A stretch of DNA of 64,000 nt from Lentinula raphanica. Lineage: Eukaryota; Basidiomycota; Agaricomycetes; Agaricales; Omphalotaceae. Under the pieces are notes generated by a model that worked only from the letters and a program-made list of their open reading frames with translations, did not search any database and was not told where the DNA came from. Position numbers and translations under genes: made by a program. Positions within the stretch are counted from its first letter, which is position 1. Each line of letters starts with the position of its first letter. Shown piece by piece: positions 47,316-61,700 of this stretch. Where the stretch lies: contig JANVFP010000040.1 in assembly GCA_027919835.1 (NCBI GenBank), positions 1-64,000 of the forward strand, read 5' to 3'.

Positions 47316-49642
47316 CCTATGATGGTGGGTCCCTCTCCAGTTTCCTCTTCTCCTCGTCATTCATTATGTCTCTAGTCTTCGAAATTCTCGAAATCGATCC
47401 AAACTGATGATCTGGACATCTCTTCTGCGAACAGCTCTGCCTCAATCGCGAATACAAGTCAAGAACTCACGGCTTATGGCGACATATCTCAATCAGAGAT
47501 CAATTTCGTCCCCAGTTTACATTCCGATGTGGCCATTAAAAGACCTTCACCATACCGCCGTAATTCCAAACGACCTCTTCCTCCAACAATCTGTAAGAGT
47601 ATATCTACAAAGTTCAAGGTCAGTGCGCAAATCACACTTCGTTTTGAAATGCTTCAGGTACTGACTGTTCGCCAAAGGAGGATTGCGAGGATCTATCTAT
47701 CCTCCTTGACGGTCTACGAGCCGAGCGGGAGAACAGGGCTGGAAGATTGGCTCAACACAAGTCGTGTGCTGAGGATTCCAAATTGGCAGCTGCCACTGGC
47801 ACTTCTCGCAGAATCCCTGCCCCTCTCCAAATCAGCAACGAAGCTCGTCAAACAAATCAGCCGCCACCCTCGCCTGTCTCTCCGAAGAGACCTTTCCGGG
47901 GTAATGCACCATTACCACGGAGGTCTCCTTTGCCGCGATGGGATTTGTTAGATCCGGACGTCTATCTGGAGGGCAAGCAGTACAAAATTCGTTCCTCCCC
48001 AAGTACCAGTTGAATTATGTTGTATAATTGGAGACGTTCCCTTCTGCCTATGATGCTCTGCATGCCCGTGGACGGCATCCTTGTATGGATGGCTTTTCCC
48101 TCTATTTTGAAACGCCGGCTCGAGATAAGTCACCGCCATGTCGATGCCACCACCAATCTATATCATATAACAGAGGCCTACGTAGGCCAGCGTAGGCCTT
48201 GGTACTTAAACCTAAGAGAGCAATGAAGATGTTAATGCACCTCCGCGTGACGCTGAGGGCAAGCATTGCTTTCTGTCTCCAGACCAAGGTCCAACTGCCA
48301 GGCACACTAATCCAAACCTATCCAACCTACCAGAACCTACCTGGCCGAGTTCGACATTCGGAATGATCATTCAGATGAACAACCCACACTTCTCCCTTTC
48401 ATTCCAGAAACCCATCTGATGTTCTACGTCTCTCTTGTGTATATATCAACCGATTTTGCGGTATGCAGCCGGCATGTCGTGAAAAGCGTCGATGTTTCAT
48501 TTCTGTCGAGGTGATACGTTGACTTACACAACTAACGACAGTGACTAGGACTCAGGAGTTACTGGCGGATGATTATTACTCACGAAGACCGTATAGAGCG
48601 ACGAATTCGAATTTTCCTGGGAGGAGCCCCTTCAACAATTTATCCTTCTGCGGAACTGGAAACAATAACGATGAGGTCCAAGGGAGAGATGAAAGCTACC
48701 GAGTGCGCTCGTAGAAAACTAACCTTTTAAGACGATAGAGGTTGGGGAATGCGATGATCGATGGCGGGTCGTAAAATGAGGCTGTGGTCTGTTGTTAAAA
48801 ACTTCCCGGCCGGACTTATTTCTTCGGTCTACGTGGAGTCCTCCCTTTCCATGCACTGCAGATGACTAGCTCGTTCGACAAGACACGTAGCACCGATTTT
48901 TGGATTAGCCATATTGTTGGTGCTACTGAGATGTAAGTCAAGGTTCGGTTGCATATGCAACATCTTCATTGTATAGGGATACTCACGTCTGATTCTTGAC
49001 TTCTTTGCGAAGAGAACCATGCGTCGAAGCTCATACTCTAGGTCCAAGGTTTCTCCAAGACCTGTACAACATTTGCTTGTCACATAAGTCATATACTCAA
49101 AGGTGACCGCAAATGATCCATGCTCCTTTTAGATATGCCGGGGGTAAGCATTGAGCGTTCATTGTTTAACGGAGACCGCAATAATTCACAAAGTCTTCTC
49201 AGAGAAGTGTACAGCTACACAGGGTCAGCTGTTTTCACCGGATGTGTTCCCCAGCCAGAGGGTTATTCGGAAGACTCTTGTCTTCCAAAGGACGAGGTAA
49301 GTTCAATGAATCCACTGACGGACATGATGAGCAACCGATGAGCATGACTCTAAAGCTTAGGAAGCAGCTTCGGTGTTAATCTTCGCAGAATAGGCAGAAG
49401 TATGATGGACCACGATTTCATGTTACAGTAATTGAATGCCGCAAAAACAGAATTCTCTAACCTTGCAGAGGAATTTGAACACAAACAATCTGGCAGCGGA
49501 ATTCGGAAAGCGATCTTCCATCGAATAACGATGGACAGAATCGAACTCACTCACGAAGAAGATGAGAACGCTGACATTGTACATACTCTGATGACGATGG
49601 ATGCCCCGAGACGCGCAGGTAGAGTGATACGATTTGGGTAAT
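47316..49642 (+). pseudogene. decayed multi-exon gene of unknown family
   Basis: Coding-like blocks lie in order on the plus strand but cannot be joined. They are: a frame from ATG 47320 (MVGPSPVSSSPRHSL) that hits TAG and continues as SSKFSKSIQTDDLDIS to KRPSPYRRNSKRPLPP; a block EDLSILLDGLRAERENRAGR to WDLLDPDVYLEGKQYKIRSS ending at TGA near 48013; a block with DDYYSRRPYRATNSNFPGRS around 48568; FDKTRSTDFWISHIVGATE before a possible donor at 48935; a block with SIERSLFNGDRNNSQSLL at 49146-49300; and the last frame with DRIELTHEEDENADI to 49642. The serine/proline/arginine-rich composition is like the disordered proteins elsewhere in the window. A premature stop and at least one frameshift suggest a relic, though unusual introns could rescue parts. 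Confidence 0.45.
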
Positions 49643-50305
49643 GACAAAAAGACTGAGGATGGCATTCAGATGAAAGGGGCTGTATCAAAGATAACGAAAT
49701 CCGAATCTATCGTCGATTCTGACCCTACAGGAGCGTTAATGAAAAGTCTGTAAGGGTTTGTATCGGTGGTGTTACTTACTGTATCTAGTAAAGGTAGTGC
49801 GAAAAGGGTTTTCTTCTTGTTGGCTCACCTAGAGGCTAAAAAATTCTTATCTGGTGTAGCTTATGATCCGCTAAAGACAATAGAAAGATGGGGGGAGCTG
49901 GAGAATACTCTTATCCTTTGACGGTAGTACTTTCGAGCAGAGATGAAGCGGGGACTTTTTCCGTCCGGAGTCCGGAGTCAATTAAGGAAATTCAAACGCC
50001 GTGGATAAGCGCCCAAAATCGACTTTCTGAATCTCGCCTATACTTAAACCCATCGGGTATGCATATGGAAAAAATTCTACACAAGAGCGCGAAATTGAGT
50101 ATGGATATTAAGGTTTGCTGTTGCTACTGCTTCTTCACTTTCCTTCATTCACCATTTCCTTCTCAGCTTACTGCATATATACATCTTTTTCTATACGACG
50201 ACAACTTTCGAAGGGCATCTTGAACTTTGAAGGTTACTTGCCTTATTCACTCTCTTCTATTCACCATATCAATCTCTCGCTCTCTCTGGCCTTTTCTTGC
50301 CTCGA

Positions 50306-52922
50306 ATGTCTAGCTCGTCGCCCTCCAAAAAACTCCAACTGAAGACCGACTTTTTCCGTGGCTCCTCCAATGGCCCAAGCAGTACAAGCAGTAGTGGACC
50401 CTCATCTTCCATTACTGAGAACCTGTCATCTTCCTCAACCTCCCCTTCGAAAAAGAGATCTTCGCGAATTCCATTCATAGGACGGTCTAGGAAGAAGTCC
50501 ATCCATTCCGATGCTGATGCTGACACGTCGGTGTCTAACGATACCAAAGAGAGCAGGGCGTCTGTCGCGACGGCGGGTTCCAATTATAGGTTTACACACG
50601 ACCAGTGAGTGCTATGAGGTGCCATATAGAACTGTGACAAGACTAGGCAATGAATCCGGGTTATTTGGGCTCTATACGCGTCATGCGACTCTTCTTGCGC
50701 GTAAACGACCACCCATCTTCATTACTTAGTTTTGTCACACTAAACGAGGATTGTTCTAATCTATCTTTCCCAGACACGGAGGCCCATTCACTTCGATTCC
50801 GCACGCGTCTACCTCACAGCACTCCCTGAAAGCGATTACAACTTCCACCAGTTTCGGATCGAAGATTGCGGCGCACCTTGTTCCTTCCAAACTCCAACGA
50901 CATAAGTCCCAACAACGTACCGCAAAGAAATCTCACGAAGAACTCTCTGATTATCAGTCGGATAGTCTTCCTGTGCCGAGCTTGGGTCCACGATCTCCTT
51001 CCATCGAATCCAATGTCTCTCGTGTTAGCCGCTCATCTACACCACGAGCTAGCCAAGCTCAGGAGGATTCGCACCCACAGGTTACTATCACTGTCTCTCG
51101 TCCTCCTGTCGATGACGATCTCGATGATTTGGCTCAATTCCATGATCTCTTCACAAAACCTCGGCACAAAGTAAAATCTGCGCCCATCAAAGGCGACCCA
51201 AACAGCACCTACCAACCACGTTCCTCCTTGCACAAACCTTCCTCTACTTCTAGTCCTACGCCACCCTCTGCTCCGATGTCCATGGTGTCTGGATCCGCCT
51301 CTACCAGGGCAGCTGAAGGAATCTCGTCTGATATCCCTCGTCGAAAGGAAGCAAAAGTACAGAAGCTTCCGCGAAAATCAGCGGGTGATTCCGATCGTGC
51401 ATCCATGAGTGGGGCATCGGTTTCCTCTTTCCATATTATACCGACCCAAAGGAAAGCAAGCACGGCTTCACAGCAGAATATCGACATCGACACAGCAGAT
51501 GAGTCGGAAGCTTTGTCAATAAGGTCTGCTATGTCAATGCCAGCTTCCTTCCGAAATCGTTCTTTAATGACATCCAACTCTGTTCGCGGAAGTACGAAGT
51601 CGAGAATTTCCCGGATGACACTGCCGTCTAAACCACCATCTATACCGCTTCCCGCGACACCTCCGTCTGGTGACATTTCTTCATCTTTGTTGAGTTCACA
51701 AACCGCCCGACAGCGCGCACATACTATCGCTCATAGCCACACATCTTCAAGTCTCGAACACTCCTCAGATTCCGCTTCTTCAAAACAGAATCCATCCCTT
51801 TCAAGAGCATCTACAATCCAGATACACAGCGAAGACAGAAATTCTTCGTCCTCTTCATCTTCCACTCCAACCATGACTAAAACCTTTCCGAAGTTGGTTA
51901 TTGATATTGACACTGCTACCACGGAGGAGCTCCGTGAAGCTCTTCGATCTCGCAATCAACAATACGAAGAACTGTCTGATCGTCTCCTCCAACTAACGGA
52001 AGCACATGCTGCAGAGAAGCGCACATGGGAGCAGAAATTAGTCGCTCTCGAGGGGGAGCTTCTGAAGAAAGGTCAAGAGCTGAAGGGGCTCGCCCGACTC
52101 GTTGGTGCAACTCCTTCGAGTTCTCGTACTTCGAGTTTTGCAGAATTGGAAAGAGAGCGCAGTGACGACTCATCTGTGCGAAGCAGTATACCGACCCCTT
52201 CGTCATCCATACGTCTGCCTTTGAATAGGCAACCGCAAAATGAGGAATCGGAGTCCTATACTTACTCTACTTCGGAGTGGGGCTCAGGCACTTCCGGCGC
52301 TGAGGACGAAACACAGATGGCTACAATCAAGCCGAGGAGGATGATGAGGAAGTTGAAATTGGTGGAAAGCGTGAATAAAACCTTACCTGCTTCGCGTTCG
52401 ATGCCCCTTCGGCAGACTGGATCTGGGCTAGCACATGATCTATCTGGGAACGTATCTGATCCTTCATTCTCACGTAAACGCTCTTCAGCGTCCTCTTCCT
52501 CTTCAACCTCACCTGATCACAGTCCGACCTCTCTTGTATTCCCTGCCTCGCAGATCTTGAACCCGATTCCCGAAGCTCGTCTCGTCGGTGAGCTAAGAGA
52601 AAATCATGTTACGTTCTCTGCAGTAGAGCCCAAACGGGAACGGAAGTTATCTAAAACTCAGAAATACACAGGACAACCCTCCGCAGCTGGTGGTCATACC
52701 ATCTTGAGCAGCTCGATACCTTCCGTGACCCCAGGATCTAGATTGACTCCTTCAGAAGCATACATCATGAATTTGAAAAAAGGTCGACCTCCGTCGATTG
52801 CCCAGATCCTGGACCAAGAGGACAAGGCGAATCGGACTACGGCGAATAACGTCAACATTGAGGAGTCCTATGGAGGACGCTCAAGAGCGCTATTGGCCAG
52901 AATGGATCCTACCAACAAATGA
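50306..52922 (+). CDS. serine-rich protein with coiled coil, unknown function
   Basis: Exons 50306-50604 and 50774-52922 give 815 residues from MSSSSPSKKLQLKTDFFRG. Nearly the whole protein is disordered and Ser/Thr/Pro-rich with many SP and basic-S sites, suited to phosphorylation. One ordered part is visible: a coiled coil of about 60 residues (ATTEELREALRSRNQQYEEL through KKGQELKGLARLV, near residues 480-540). The C-terminus has SEAYIMNLKKGRPPSIAQIL, which looks like a conserved motif. The layout is that of a polarity or cytoskeleton scaffold, but no family is recognised. Confidence 0.75.
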
Positions 52923-54365
52923 CCTATCACTGCTCATGGATTCATATTCAAGCAACACTCGCATTTTCCATCATCAGTAGTATAACTCAGCGGTAAGTGT
53001 CTTGTGAACACAAATCAGGCAAGAGCTAAACTATCACCAGTGACCTTTTCATACGCTGCACCTTCTTGCATCTATCCTCCCTAATGAAGAAAGACGTACC
53101 TCATACTTGCTCTCTAACTCCTACGTCCCTCACACTCCTTATTGCATTTCATCTTTGGGTCTCGCTTTCACTGTCACTCTTTCAGCAGTGTATCATACCG
53201 CTAGTGTCTACCTCATCGTCTTTTCGGATTTCTAATTATTTATACCCTGTTAATACCGTATCATAACTGCATATCTACTTCCTCTGGTACCAAATTTTCC
53301 CCTGTGGACGTACCTACTATATATTTTGAGCATCAGCCTTCTGTCACCTCAACAACTTCGAAGTGAGTCCGGGGTAAGTTAGGCATTCGGTACCTTACCT
53401 CTAGGCTCTGGAGTCTGCAGCCTACTTGCTTCGCGACGCATTGAGTTCTCGTGGAGACACTAAATATTACAAACTCCTACGACGGCTCTCTTTTCCCGTG
53501 TCTGTGTCCTGCACTCATTGGACGATGCGAAGAATCAATTTGCACTGCACACTAGAGAATACTGCATGAGAAATCGAACTTGCAATAGTGGGCCATTGCT
53601 AAGTATTCGAGGGGGCATGGCATGATCAATTCCGAAACAAGGACATGTCATACAATGCATAAAGTTAAGAATATCGTACAAGAGCAAAGTTTAGCAAGTT
53701 CTCCCAAGACTCAAACCCTCTCAGAGTCATCCAGACTCTGCATTGGAAACATTGGAAGGTAAGTTTCAGTATGTGATAAACGACTATGTTCAGTATTTCC
53801 CAATCAGTACGATGGCATTGGAAACAAAGCCACGACTCGAGGAACTTGGTCCGGAGCTGCCCAAAGTCAAATGTTCTGGTCGCGTTAATGTGGACGATGA
53901 AGGTGGAGGTTGTGGTGCTTTCCTCTTGATTTGAGGAACCTGCGAAATGAATCTGCAGGGATTTTTCAGATTTAGGATACTTATATAGAGGTCGAGAACT
54001 ATTTACCTGTCCAGGGCGAGTAGGAGATTATCCTGAGAGTCGAAGGCCACTACCGCGAATATCGATTTCAGAAAAAATTGAATCATGACATTGGCAGGAA
54101 AGAGGTTTCCGACAGCATCTGCGAGGATGACTGAGACGCGGAGCCGTTTTCCAGGAATGAATCGGTACAGTGGACAATGAATAGTAGAACATGATAATCA
54201 TGAACATTGTACATTTAGTTGAAGAACGATAGGAAACCAAACGGAAAATTGAAGGCTGTCTGGGGGGCGATATTGGAGTCCGGAACCTGATGAAAGTTGA
54301 ATGAGTAGACGATAATGATATGTATAATTATCTTGCACCTGTCGACTTCTGACTATAATCTTCCA
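52923..54365. other. intergenic between two 3' ends
   Basis: Convergent genes end at 52922 and 54366. A small plus-strand frame (53743-53934) and minus frame (54240-54028) lack domain content. No RNA gene or repeat seen. Confidence 0.45.
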
Positions 54366-55565
54366 TTAGCGAGTCGTCCTCTGCTTTTTGGCGGCGAATG
54401 CTGGATCCTCCCGCTGACTTGCATCGTATCGAATACGCTTTGAATTTCGTGGCGCTCGTTCCTTTCGACGACCGTGCTCGACGTGATGAATGTATGCCGT
54501 CATGCGTGCTGGACATAGCTTGTCCCACTGTTCTGATATTTCTTTCGACACATGCCCTCGTTCCACAAGACCATCCATAACGCCGTCGACATACTTCCAA
54601 TTTGCCAGTGTTTTGGTACCAAAACTCTCTCGCCATTCTTCTTCTTTCATTTTCAACTTCTGCGCCTCTTCTTCTGTACCGCAAAATTCGGAATGTAACT
54701 TGGCGTGTTCGCACAATTCATCTAGGTCGAGTTGTACATGCTCCTCAATGGGGCCAAAAATTACGCCTTTGATCCATTCTTTGCTATCGGTGTGTTTCGG
54801 GAGTTTTGGAAGGGCGGTGAGGGAAAGGACATCGTCACCGATCTGTATAGATACGTTTCCAGTTGGATGTGTGAACTTTCGATACTCATTCAGGATGATC
54901 TCTAAACCCCAAATGAGTACATAACTCATGTACTATATCGGATGACTTACTTTTGCCATCCAAAGCCTTCAATCTCTTCAACTCTTCTTTCCACGATTTC
55001 ATTGAGTAATCATCGATCACTGCCACGGGGTCGACTTCATGTAGATATTCCATAACATTGTCGAGAAATGTTAAGTAATTAAGGGAGTCCCACACAGGCT
55101 CTGGGTACCGAACTCCTCCGGCATATGTGCGTGCTTGGGTCAGAGTTTCAGCTTCTTGGCCTTCCACCAAGTAAACATAGCCAATGGTTTGTGCAGGTGT
55201 CGATACGTCGAAAGGGAGTGGACGCATCGATAGTGTTAGAGCATCATCCTTGCAAAGACATTCATTGCTAATATTCAGAAATACGCTCTTTGTGTCCTTT
55301 CCATCTTTATCGAGGACCCTTGATAGAAGAATCGCTGCGGGTTCGAATACATCAGTGGCGTGCTCTCGATTGAAGGCCTAACAGGAACTTGGTACGCACG
55401 GTGTAAGGTGAGGTTCGGTATCGAGTCCTCATGTTGTTGGTCCATTGGACTGTCTGAACGAGCCATTCCGGCTTGAATACTGCCGAGCAGGCACACAGCA
55501 AAACAAGCAAAACAAGGGACGGAGAATGGACGCAAAGAGAAAACAGATGGGACGAGAGGGCGCAT
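54366..55565 (-). CDS. conserved-looking protein of unknown function
   Basis: Exons 55565-55400, 55334-54951 and 54901-54366 close in frame to 361 residues. If the ATG at 55565 is used, the first 30 residues (VPCFACFAVCLLGSI) look like a signal peptide or anchor; a second in-frame ATG 99 bp on (MARSDSPMDQQHED) would give a soluble protein, and I cannot decide between them. The middle (SVFLNISNECLCKDDALTLS, TIGYVYLVEGQEAETLTQAR, NYLTFLDNVMEYL) is compact and probably globular. The C-terminal third is helical and charged, ending in a basic KRIRYDASQ ... KKQR tail typical of nuclear proteins, which argues for the second start. No family is recognised. Confidence 0.7.
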
Positions 55566-55986
55566 GACGAGACAAGCACGCTCGAACTGATTCGACGAAG
55601 TTATGAAGTCCGAGTCCAGCCTACCAGATCATCAGCAAACTGGCAGAAATTATGCACAGTCGAAACAGAGTACTTACTATCAATGGAATTTCCCTTTCTC
55701 AACGATGGAAGCTGGATGGGGGCAAGATGGAGTCCGAGTAGAGATTGAAATCATGTCCTGAGCTCTTTTGAGCCTTTTTTCAAGACCAAGCTTTGCACGG
55801 CCGTTCCGACGGCCGGGCGAGGTTGAAAATAGAAAAGACATACGGCAACACTGCGAGGCTCTGAGCTCGAGCTTCGAATAGGATGAATTTGAACAAGATA
55901 GACCGCGGTCGAATGTTTCTCGCTTTGATTGCGCAACTCATTACCACGGCGGCGCTAAATTTATTATTTCGAAACTCACTCAACAA

Positions 55987-58414
55987 ATGCAAGTCATCTC
56001 CCAAGTGGACTCACAAATAATCGCAGAGATTCGACGATGCTTAGCAGATTCTACTGAAAGGGGCTTGATTGCTAGTGCCAAATGGTGGGATCATCATAAT
56101 CTCTTGAAGCCATGAATCCAATTCATCGCACACTGACACAGGCGATAGGTTGTCTGCACTTTTGCTTTCTGTTCCTGCATCAAAGCGCTCGACAGCAGAG
56201 ACAACATCTGCACCAATGGACATCTCAGGAGAGCTCGATGATCATCGGCAGAAATGGCTCAACAACGAAGAGGTCGATGCAGAGGAACGGGATGAAGATG
56301 TCTTCAATGTCGCGCGAAAGTGCATGGAAGCGCGTCAGTATCATCGGGCCACGCATTTTCTGCAGAATTGCACCAGTGCCAAGGCACGATTCGTCTCTGT
56401 GTATTGCCGGTTCATCGTACGTTTGACCCTGGTTGTCTTTCTCCATGGTATCGATGATTTCCAACAGACAAGCGAGAAAAAGGCTCTGAATGAGTGGCAC
56501 AAAACAGATAGTAATTCACGCATTATTCAATCGTCAAGCTCACTGTTCACCGTGATTTAGACACACGACATCAGCCGTCTCTTCCGACGAACACTGCAAT
56601 GAATGATTTGTTAGATTCAGTCAAGGGTTCCACAGATGTCTGGCTTCAGTTCCTGTAAGTTCGTCTCAATCATAACTGAATGACTTACCTTTCATTCTAC
56701 TCGTTAGTGAAGCACTTTTCCTCCATCGTTTGTCGCGAATTCCGGAAGCCCTCGATATTCTATATCGTATTCTGGCAATCTGTCCTTGGAATTGGTCTGC
56801 GTGGACATTGCTTGGACAGTGTCTTGACTCTTCTATAGCAGTTCGTCACCTGCACTCCCTCTGATCGCTGTCGCTCACACTCCAGCAGTTGACTGATGCA
56901 TTAACCAATATTGACCTCCCTCTTGATCATCCAATGCCCCAGATATTCCAGATCAAGATAATGAACGAACTCCATACTGCCACAAACGTCGAGATTCAAC
57001 TGTGCGATAAGCTTCTTGGTGCCGATTATTTTCCCAACAATTTATGGTTGATGGGACAACGAGGGAGAGCACTTTATGACACAATTGGTACAGTTTCTTC
57101 ACCATATCACCTGAATTCGAGGTTCATCGAGATTGCATCACAGAATTAGCCAAAGCCGAAGCTCAATTCGAAAGCATGTTTAGAATAGACCCAGATAGGA
57201 TCGAAGACTTGGACGTGTACTCGAATATACTCCATCTTCTTGGCAGCCGAGAAAAACTGACTGCGTTAGCGGAGAAATTTCTCCTTGATAAAAACCGCCC
57301 CGAAGTTTGTTGCATAGTTGGTATGAGAATGGTGTGTTGTTGTGCCGTTTCGACTGCTGATGTGTGTAGGAAACTACTACTCTATGAGGGTTGAACAGGA
57401 TAAGGCCATCAAGTACTTTCGACGTGCTACATTATTGGATCGGACGTGTTTGACAGCCTGGACGTTATTGGGTCTCGAATACCATGAAGCATCTAACTAC
57501 CCAGCGGCAATCGAATCCTTTAGGAAAGCGCTTGGTGAGGACAATACACTCTCTGTTCATCGAGTTTTAAACAAATCTATTTTCTATCACTATTCGTCAG
57601 ATATCAACAAGAAAGACTCGCGGCCATGGTCAGGACTCGGCGCAGCATACGATGCGATGGGAATGCCAATATATGGACTTTTCTATTATCAACAAGCACT
57701 CAAACTCAGGTCGGTCTCATCGTCAATTAACGCAATGTTCGAATTGACGTTTGCCAGGCCATATGAAGCTTCCATTTGGGAAGGCCTCGCAAGTTGTTAC
57801 GAGCTACTTGACAAGTGAGTCCACCGTCTAGACTACAAGCCGTCGCCTCCTGAAGACATTTCGAAGACCCCGGGACAGCATAACGGCTCTCAAACGTGCA
57901 GTAGAACTCTTGAAGCCTAGCACGACCATCAGGAGAAGAGCCACGACCCGCGCTAAAATTATCAAGCTCGCACGGCACATAGGAGACAAGAAAGAAGCAA
58001 TCGAACAGGCCATTGAATACATCAAACTCTGCGACAAAGAACGTAAGCGTCTTTGCAGCTGTTAAGCACAAAAATCTGACCTCATTTGCAGTGTTCCATG
58101 TGACCTTTAGAGGGACTATTCGCGAAGAGCTGGTCGAGGTATATATCTCTTCCATGCACGACGTCGCTGAGTATCATGAAATGCACAATGGTAATCTCAA
58201 GCTCGCATACGATTATTACACCTGGCTATTCGCGTTGGACCCTTTCACATACCGCTTCAAGCACACTCTGCGTGAATCACTGAAGAAGAGGGCGGGATGT
58301 GACTTGACCGACCAAGATGCTCTTCGATTGGGTTACTCTTTGGAATATAAGGAGGGCCGTAACTTGTTGGTCGAATATTTGCAACGGGCAGGATCGATCA
58401 ACGATGTGCAGTAG
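55987..58414 (+). CDS. APC8: anaphase-promoting complex subunit 8 (Cdc23)
   Basis: Twelve exons (55987-56084, 56149-56416, 56468-56510, 56561-56654, 56708-56840, 56886-57087, 57144-57320, 57370-57534, 57601-57709, 57758-57814, 57867-58042, 58092-58414) close in frame to 614 residues, the usual Cdc23 length. The protein is built of TPRs: ATHFLQNCTSAKARFVSVY, YFRRATLLDRTCLTAWTLLG, HEASNYPAAIESFRKAL, then DINKKDSRPWSGLGAAYDAM and IYGLFYYQQALKLRPYEAS, the last two nearly invariant in Cdc23. It is a scaffold of the TPR lobe of the anaphase-promoting complex, a ubiquitin ligase for cyclins and securin. The third exon is only 43 bp. The C-terminus (YYTWLFALDPFTYRF onward) is less conserved. Confidence 0.93.
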
Positions 58415-58753
58415 GGTTCATACCGACATACTTAGATATAAGCCACAGTTTTGCAATCCGATAGTAGAATGAAATTCTAAACTTGAAAATCTGCGGAGGA
58501 AGTTATATCTGTCCACACCATCCAATATCCGAGTAACAAAGCAAACATGGTACACCAACTAGAAGAAATAAGTGAATAAGTAAATCCTCTTGAGAAAGGG
58601 AAAGCCAACAGTGGTCAATGTCATATGCATACTGAAATACAGTCCTTAGGGCAGATAAGCAAAAAAGCAGTGAGATGCAATGAGAGATTGGGAAAATAAA
58701 CAGGAAGGGCAGCAACAGATAAATTATATGGATGCGTTTGGGTATCGTCGGTG

Positions 58754-61700
58754 TCATGATATCATTAAAGTGGCTTCGTCTTCTCCATCTTCCAGTTCTT
58801 GACGTTGTGAGACTACCCTTTCAATAGCGACACATTGTTGGAGTAGTTGTCCAATCACTGGACGGCCACAGGTGTTGTTCACAAAAGCATTCTAATGACA
58901 GTAGTTTGTTGAATTTTAGATAGCCGAAGTGTGCAAGATACTATAACTGACCTTGAGCAAATCGGAGGCATCTGGGCGAGACACAGCCGGTTCAGAACAC
59001 AGACGCAAGAACTCGTGGAAGGAAGGCGAGAATATTTCTGGTTTGCGAAGCCTTGGCCATCTATCACCAGGAACATCTGTATCCGAGAAAGGGGGCGCTG
59101 CTTGAGCCAGTTCCCATACTGTTGCTCCAACAGACCATATATCGACTTGAAGTGCATTATAGGGTCCTGCCCGTATTTCAGGTGCCTTAAATCAAGATGG
59201 TCAATACCGAGTGAAACAGAGAGGTACCAGAACGACGCACCTGCCAATATAAAATGCCTACCGCGTCATTTACAATGGGTGAGTCTTGGGATACTTTGAT
59301 AGCGTTCGAGAAATCAGCTTTAACAGGCTGGTTAAAAGATGGTCGCCTGGAGTGCTAATCACACTTACTAAGTTTGAGTATCCCTTGGCTGTTGAGGAGT
59401 AAATTATCTGAACGAACGTCGCGATGGGCTATGTTATGGGAGCGCAAAAATTTAAGTGCCGCTAGAGTCTGCGATTAATCAAAGCGATTGTCAGTTGGTT
59501 TCTCTCATACGAAGGAGAGAACATACATCATGTGTAAATCGCGCAATGACTCGTTCCTGTAACACCAGACCTTCCTCACATAGAACCACAACATCGGCCA
59601 GACTTCTCTCCATCAACTCCATACGGATCCATAAAGAGTCATCTACTAGATCCACATATAATGCATGCATTGCCAGAATGTTCCCGTGCATCAATCCTCT
59701 CAGCAATACCAATTCTCTCCTTAGCTCGTCGAGTTTAGTAGAGCCAGAAGGTGATAGCGGCACACTCTTGATCGCAACAAACATCGCCTCCCCATTAGTC
59801 TGACCCTCAACATCTTGGGCTTTGATCAGTGGTGGAAGTTTCGAAAGCCGTGCAATATTGGCATTGTCCGATACACGGGCAGCATAGACTGAACCGTTAC
59901 CACCTTGAGCAACCTCTGTTAGGTCAAGGTAGTAGTCCCGTGGGTTGATAGCTTCATCGATGAACTCCTCCAGCGGCTTAACAACTTCTGAGAGCCAGCC
60001 ACCATAACGTTGATTGGGTGTAACTGGAACAATGGTAGAGAAGGGTGATGAACCCGAAGCAGGGGCCGTAAATGGGCCATCGCGCGCGGTGACCGTGTCG
60101 TTGCTAATGAGTATTGAGGGCCGGACAGGAGCAGACGAAAGTGGTGGGGATAAAGGTCTAGAATCACCATGGCCCCGTGCAGAGATTGGGGAAGTAGTCT
60201 TTTGACCTGACTTGATATCAAGCGTGGATCCATCTTCAACCTCATCAAGACCATATGGATCGCGCTCGCCAGGTTTGACTCCAAAAGTGCCCGACCTAAG
60301 TGGCTGCTGTGCCGACTCTACTTTCTGTATTTGTGGCCTGACATGGTCAAACGTTGTTTGCGTCGGCAGTGGACTATCCAGGTAGTACACTAACCCCGAC
60401 TCGTCTGCATCATCCTCAGTCTGCGTGTCTGTCTTTGGAGATATCGACGAAGACGCGCTGGTGCGAGTACTTCCTGACATCCGTGAGGATGATGCTGAGG
60501 CTTCCTCTTCTTCGCTGCCCCCGAAGGTGGAGCTTTGTGGAGAAGCGGGAACGGTCAGTGGCAGTTGCGGTTGGGAAAGAGAAGATGAGATAGATGGCAA
60601 GGGAGGAGATGTTGGCGGCGATGAGTTTTGTGATCGGTAAGGAGGGGATAAGCCTGTAGCAGCGTTCGGTAGACCGACTGTGATTTTCGTAGCTATAGCA
60701 CGCTGAATGATTGTACTTGTTGCTGTAGCGGGAGTTGCCTGTGTTAATGTAATGGTAGAGAGAGTAGAAACAGTGGAGGTGCTACTGCGACTCGAATTCC
60801 TGTAATCGTGACGGTTCGCATTGGGTGAAAGAGTGGATAAATCATGAGATACTTCGCCTTCATGATTTGCTACTACGCTAGTGTCGGGTCTGGCCCGTTG
60901 ATGAATCTGTGGCGGGACTGCTTTGTTTTGATGTTTGAGAGGGATATCCGGACTCGGAGGAGGCAGTGTGGGGCTGAGACTCTCACTAAGTGCGGGAGAG
61001 GTCCATCCATCTTCTGCTGAACGTGGCTTGTCGTCCAGATCATCTTCGCGCTCCTCGTCCATGCCGTTATATCCTCTCAATCGTTCAATCGGCGTGAGAT
61101 CCTTGTCTGTGATCCTGCCATCGACTCCTTTTGTATTCTTGTTCCGTTCTCGAGGTATGTTAGAGACTTCAGAAGTCATGCCCCCTGGTGCGAGCATTCC
61201 CTGTATCTCATTGAACAGTCCCGAGGCTCCGAAGGCAGAAGAACGCAAACTTGCATTGGTCATTGTGGATATAGTCGAGCCCGTCAATGGTACGTCGGTG
61301 TCTTCATCGACGGGTCGAGTAGCCGGTGATGAAGGGGTCAAGGGAGGTGAAGGTGATCGAGGGAATGGATCAGTTGGTGAGGCAGGTGGGCCAGAAGTGA
61401 ATAAGGGAGCGGCCAGTAAAGACGTTGAAGGACTTAGAGCGACCGAGGAAGGAGTGATTGTCGTTCTCTTCGTTGCGGTGTCCTCTATGACAACTGGTGG
61501 AACAGTGAACGAAGAAGATGAATTTGATAAACCGATGCCTTGTACGTCCGAAAATGCCAGGTCAAAATCAAAACCAAGATCGCTCAAGCCCAAACCTGAG
61601 CCGATATCAGGCAGAGTGAGTGGGGTGAGAGGAACGATGGATTGGACATTTCCATTGGAAGTTTCTGACCGAGTATGACGGGCCTGCGAGCTATCATCGG

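Noticed and set aside
60935..61678. 247-codon plus-strand frame opposite the PAK linker
   Set aside because: Antisense to the Ser/Pro-rich linker of the kinase; it is a by-product of that composition.
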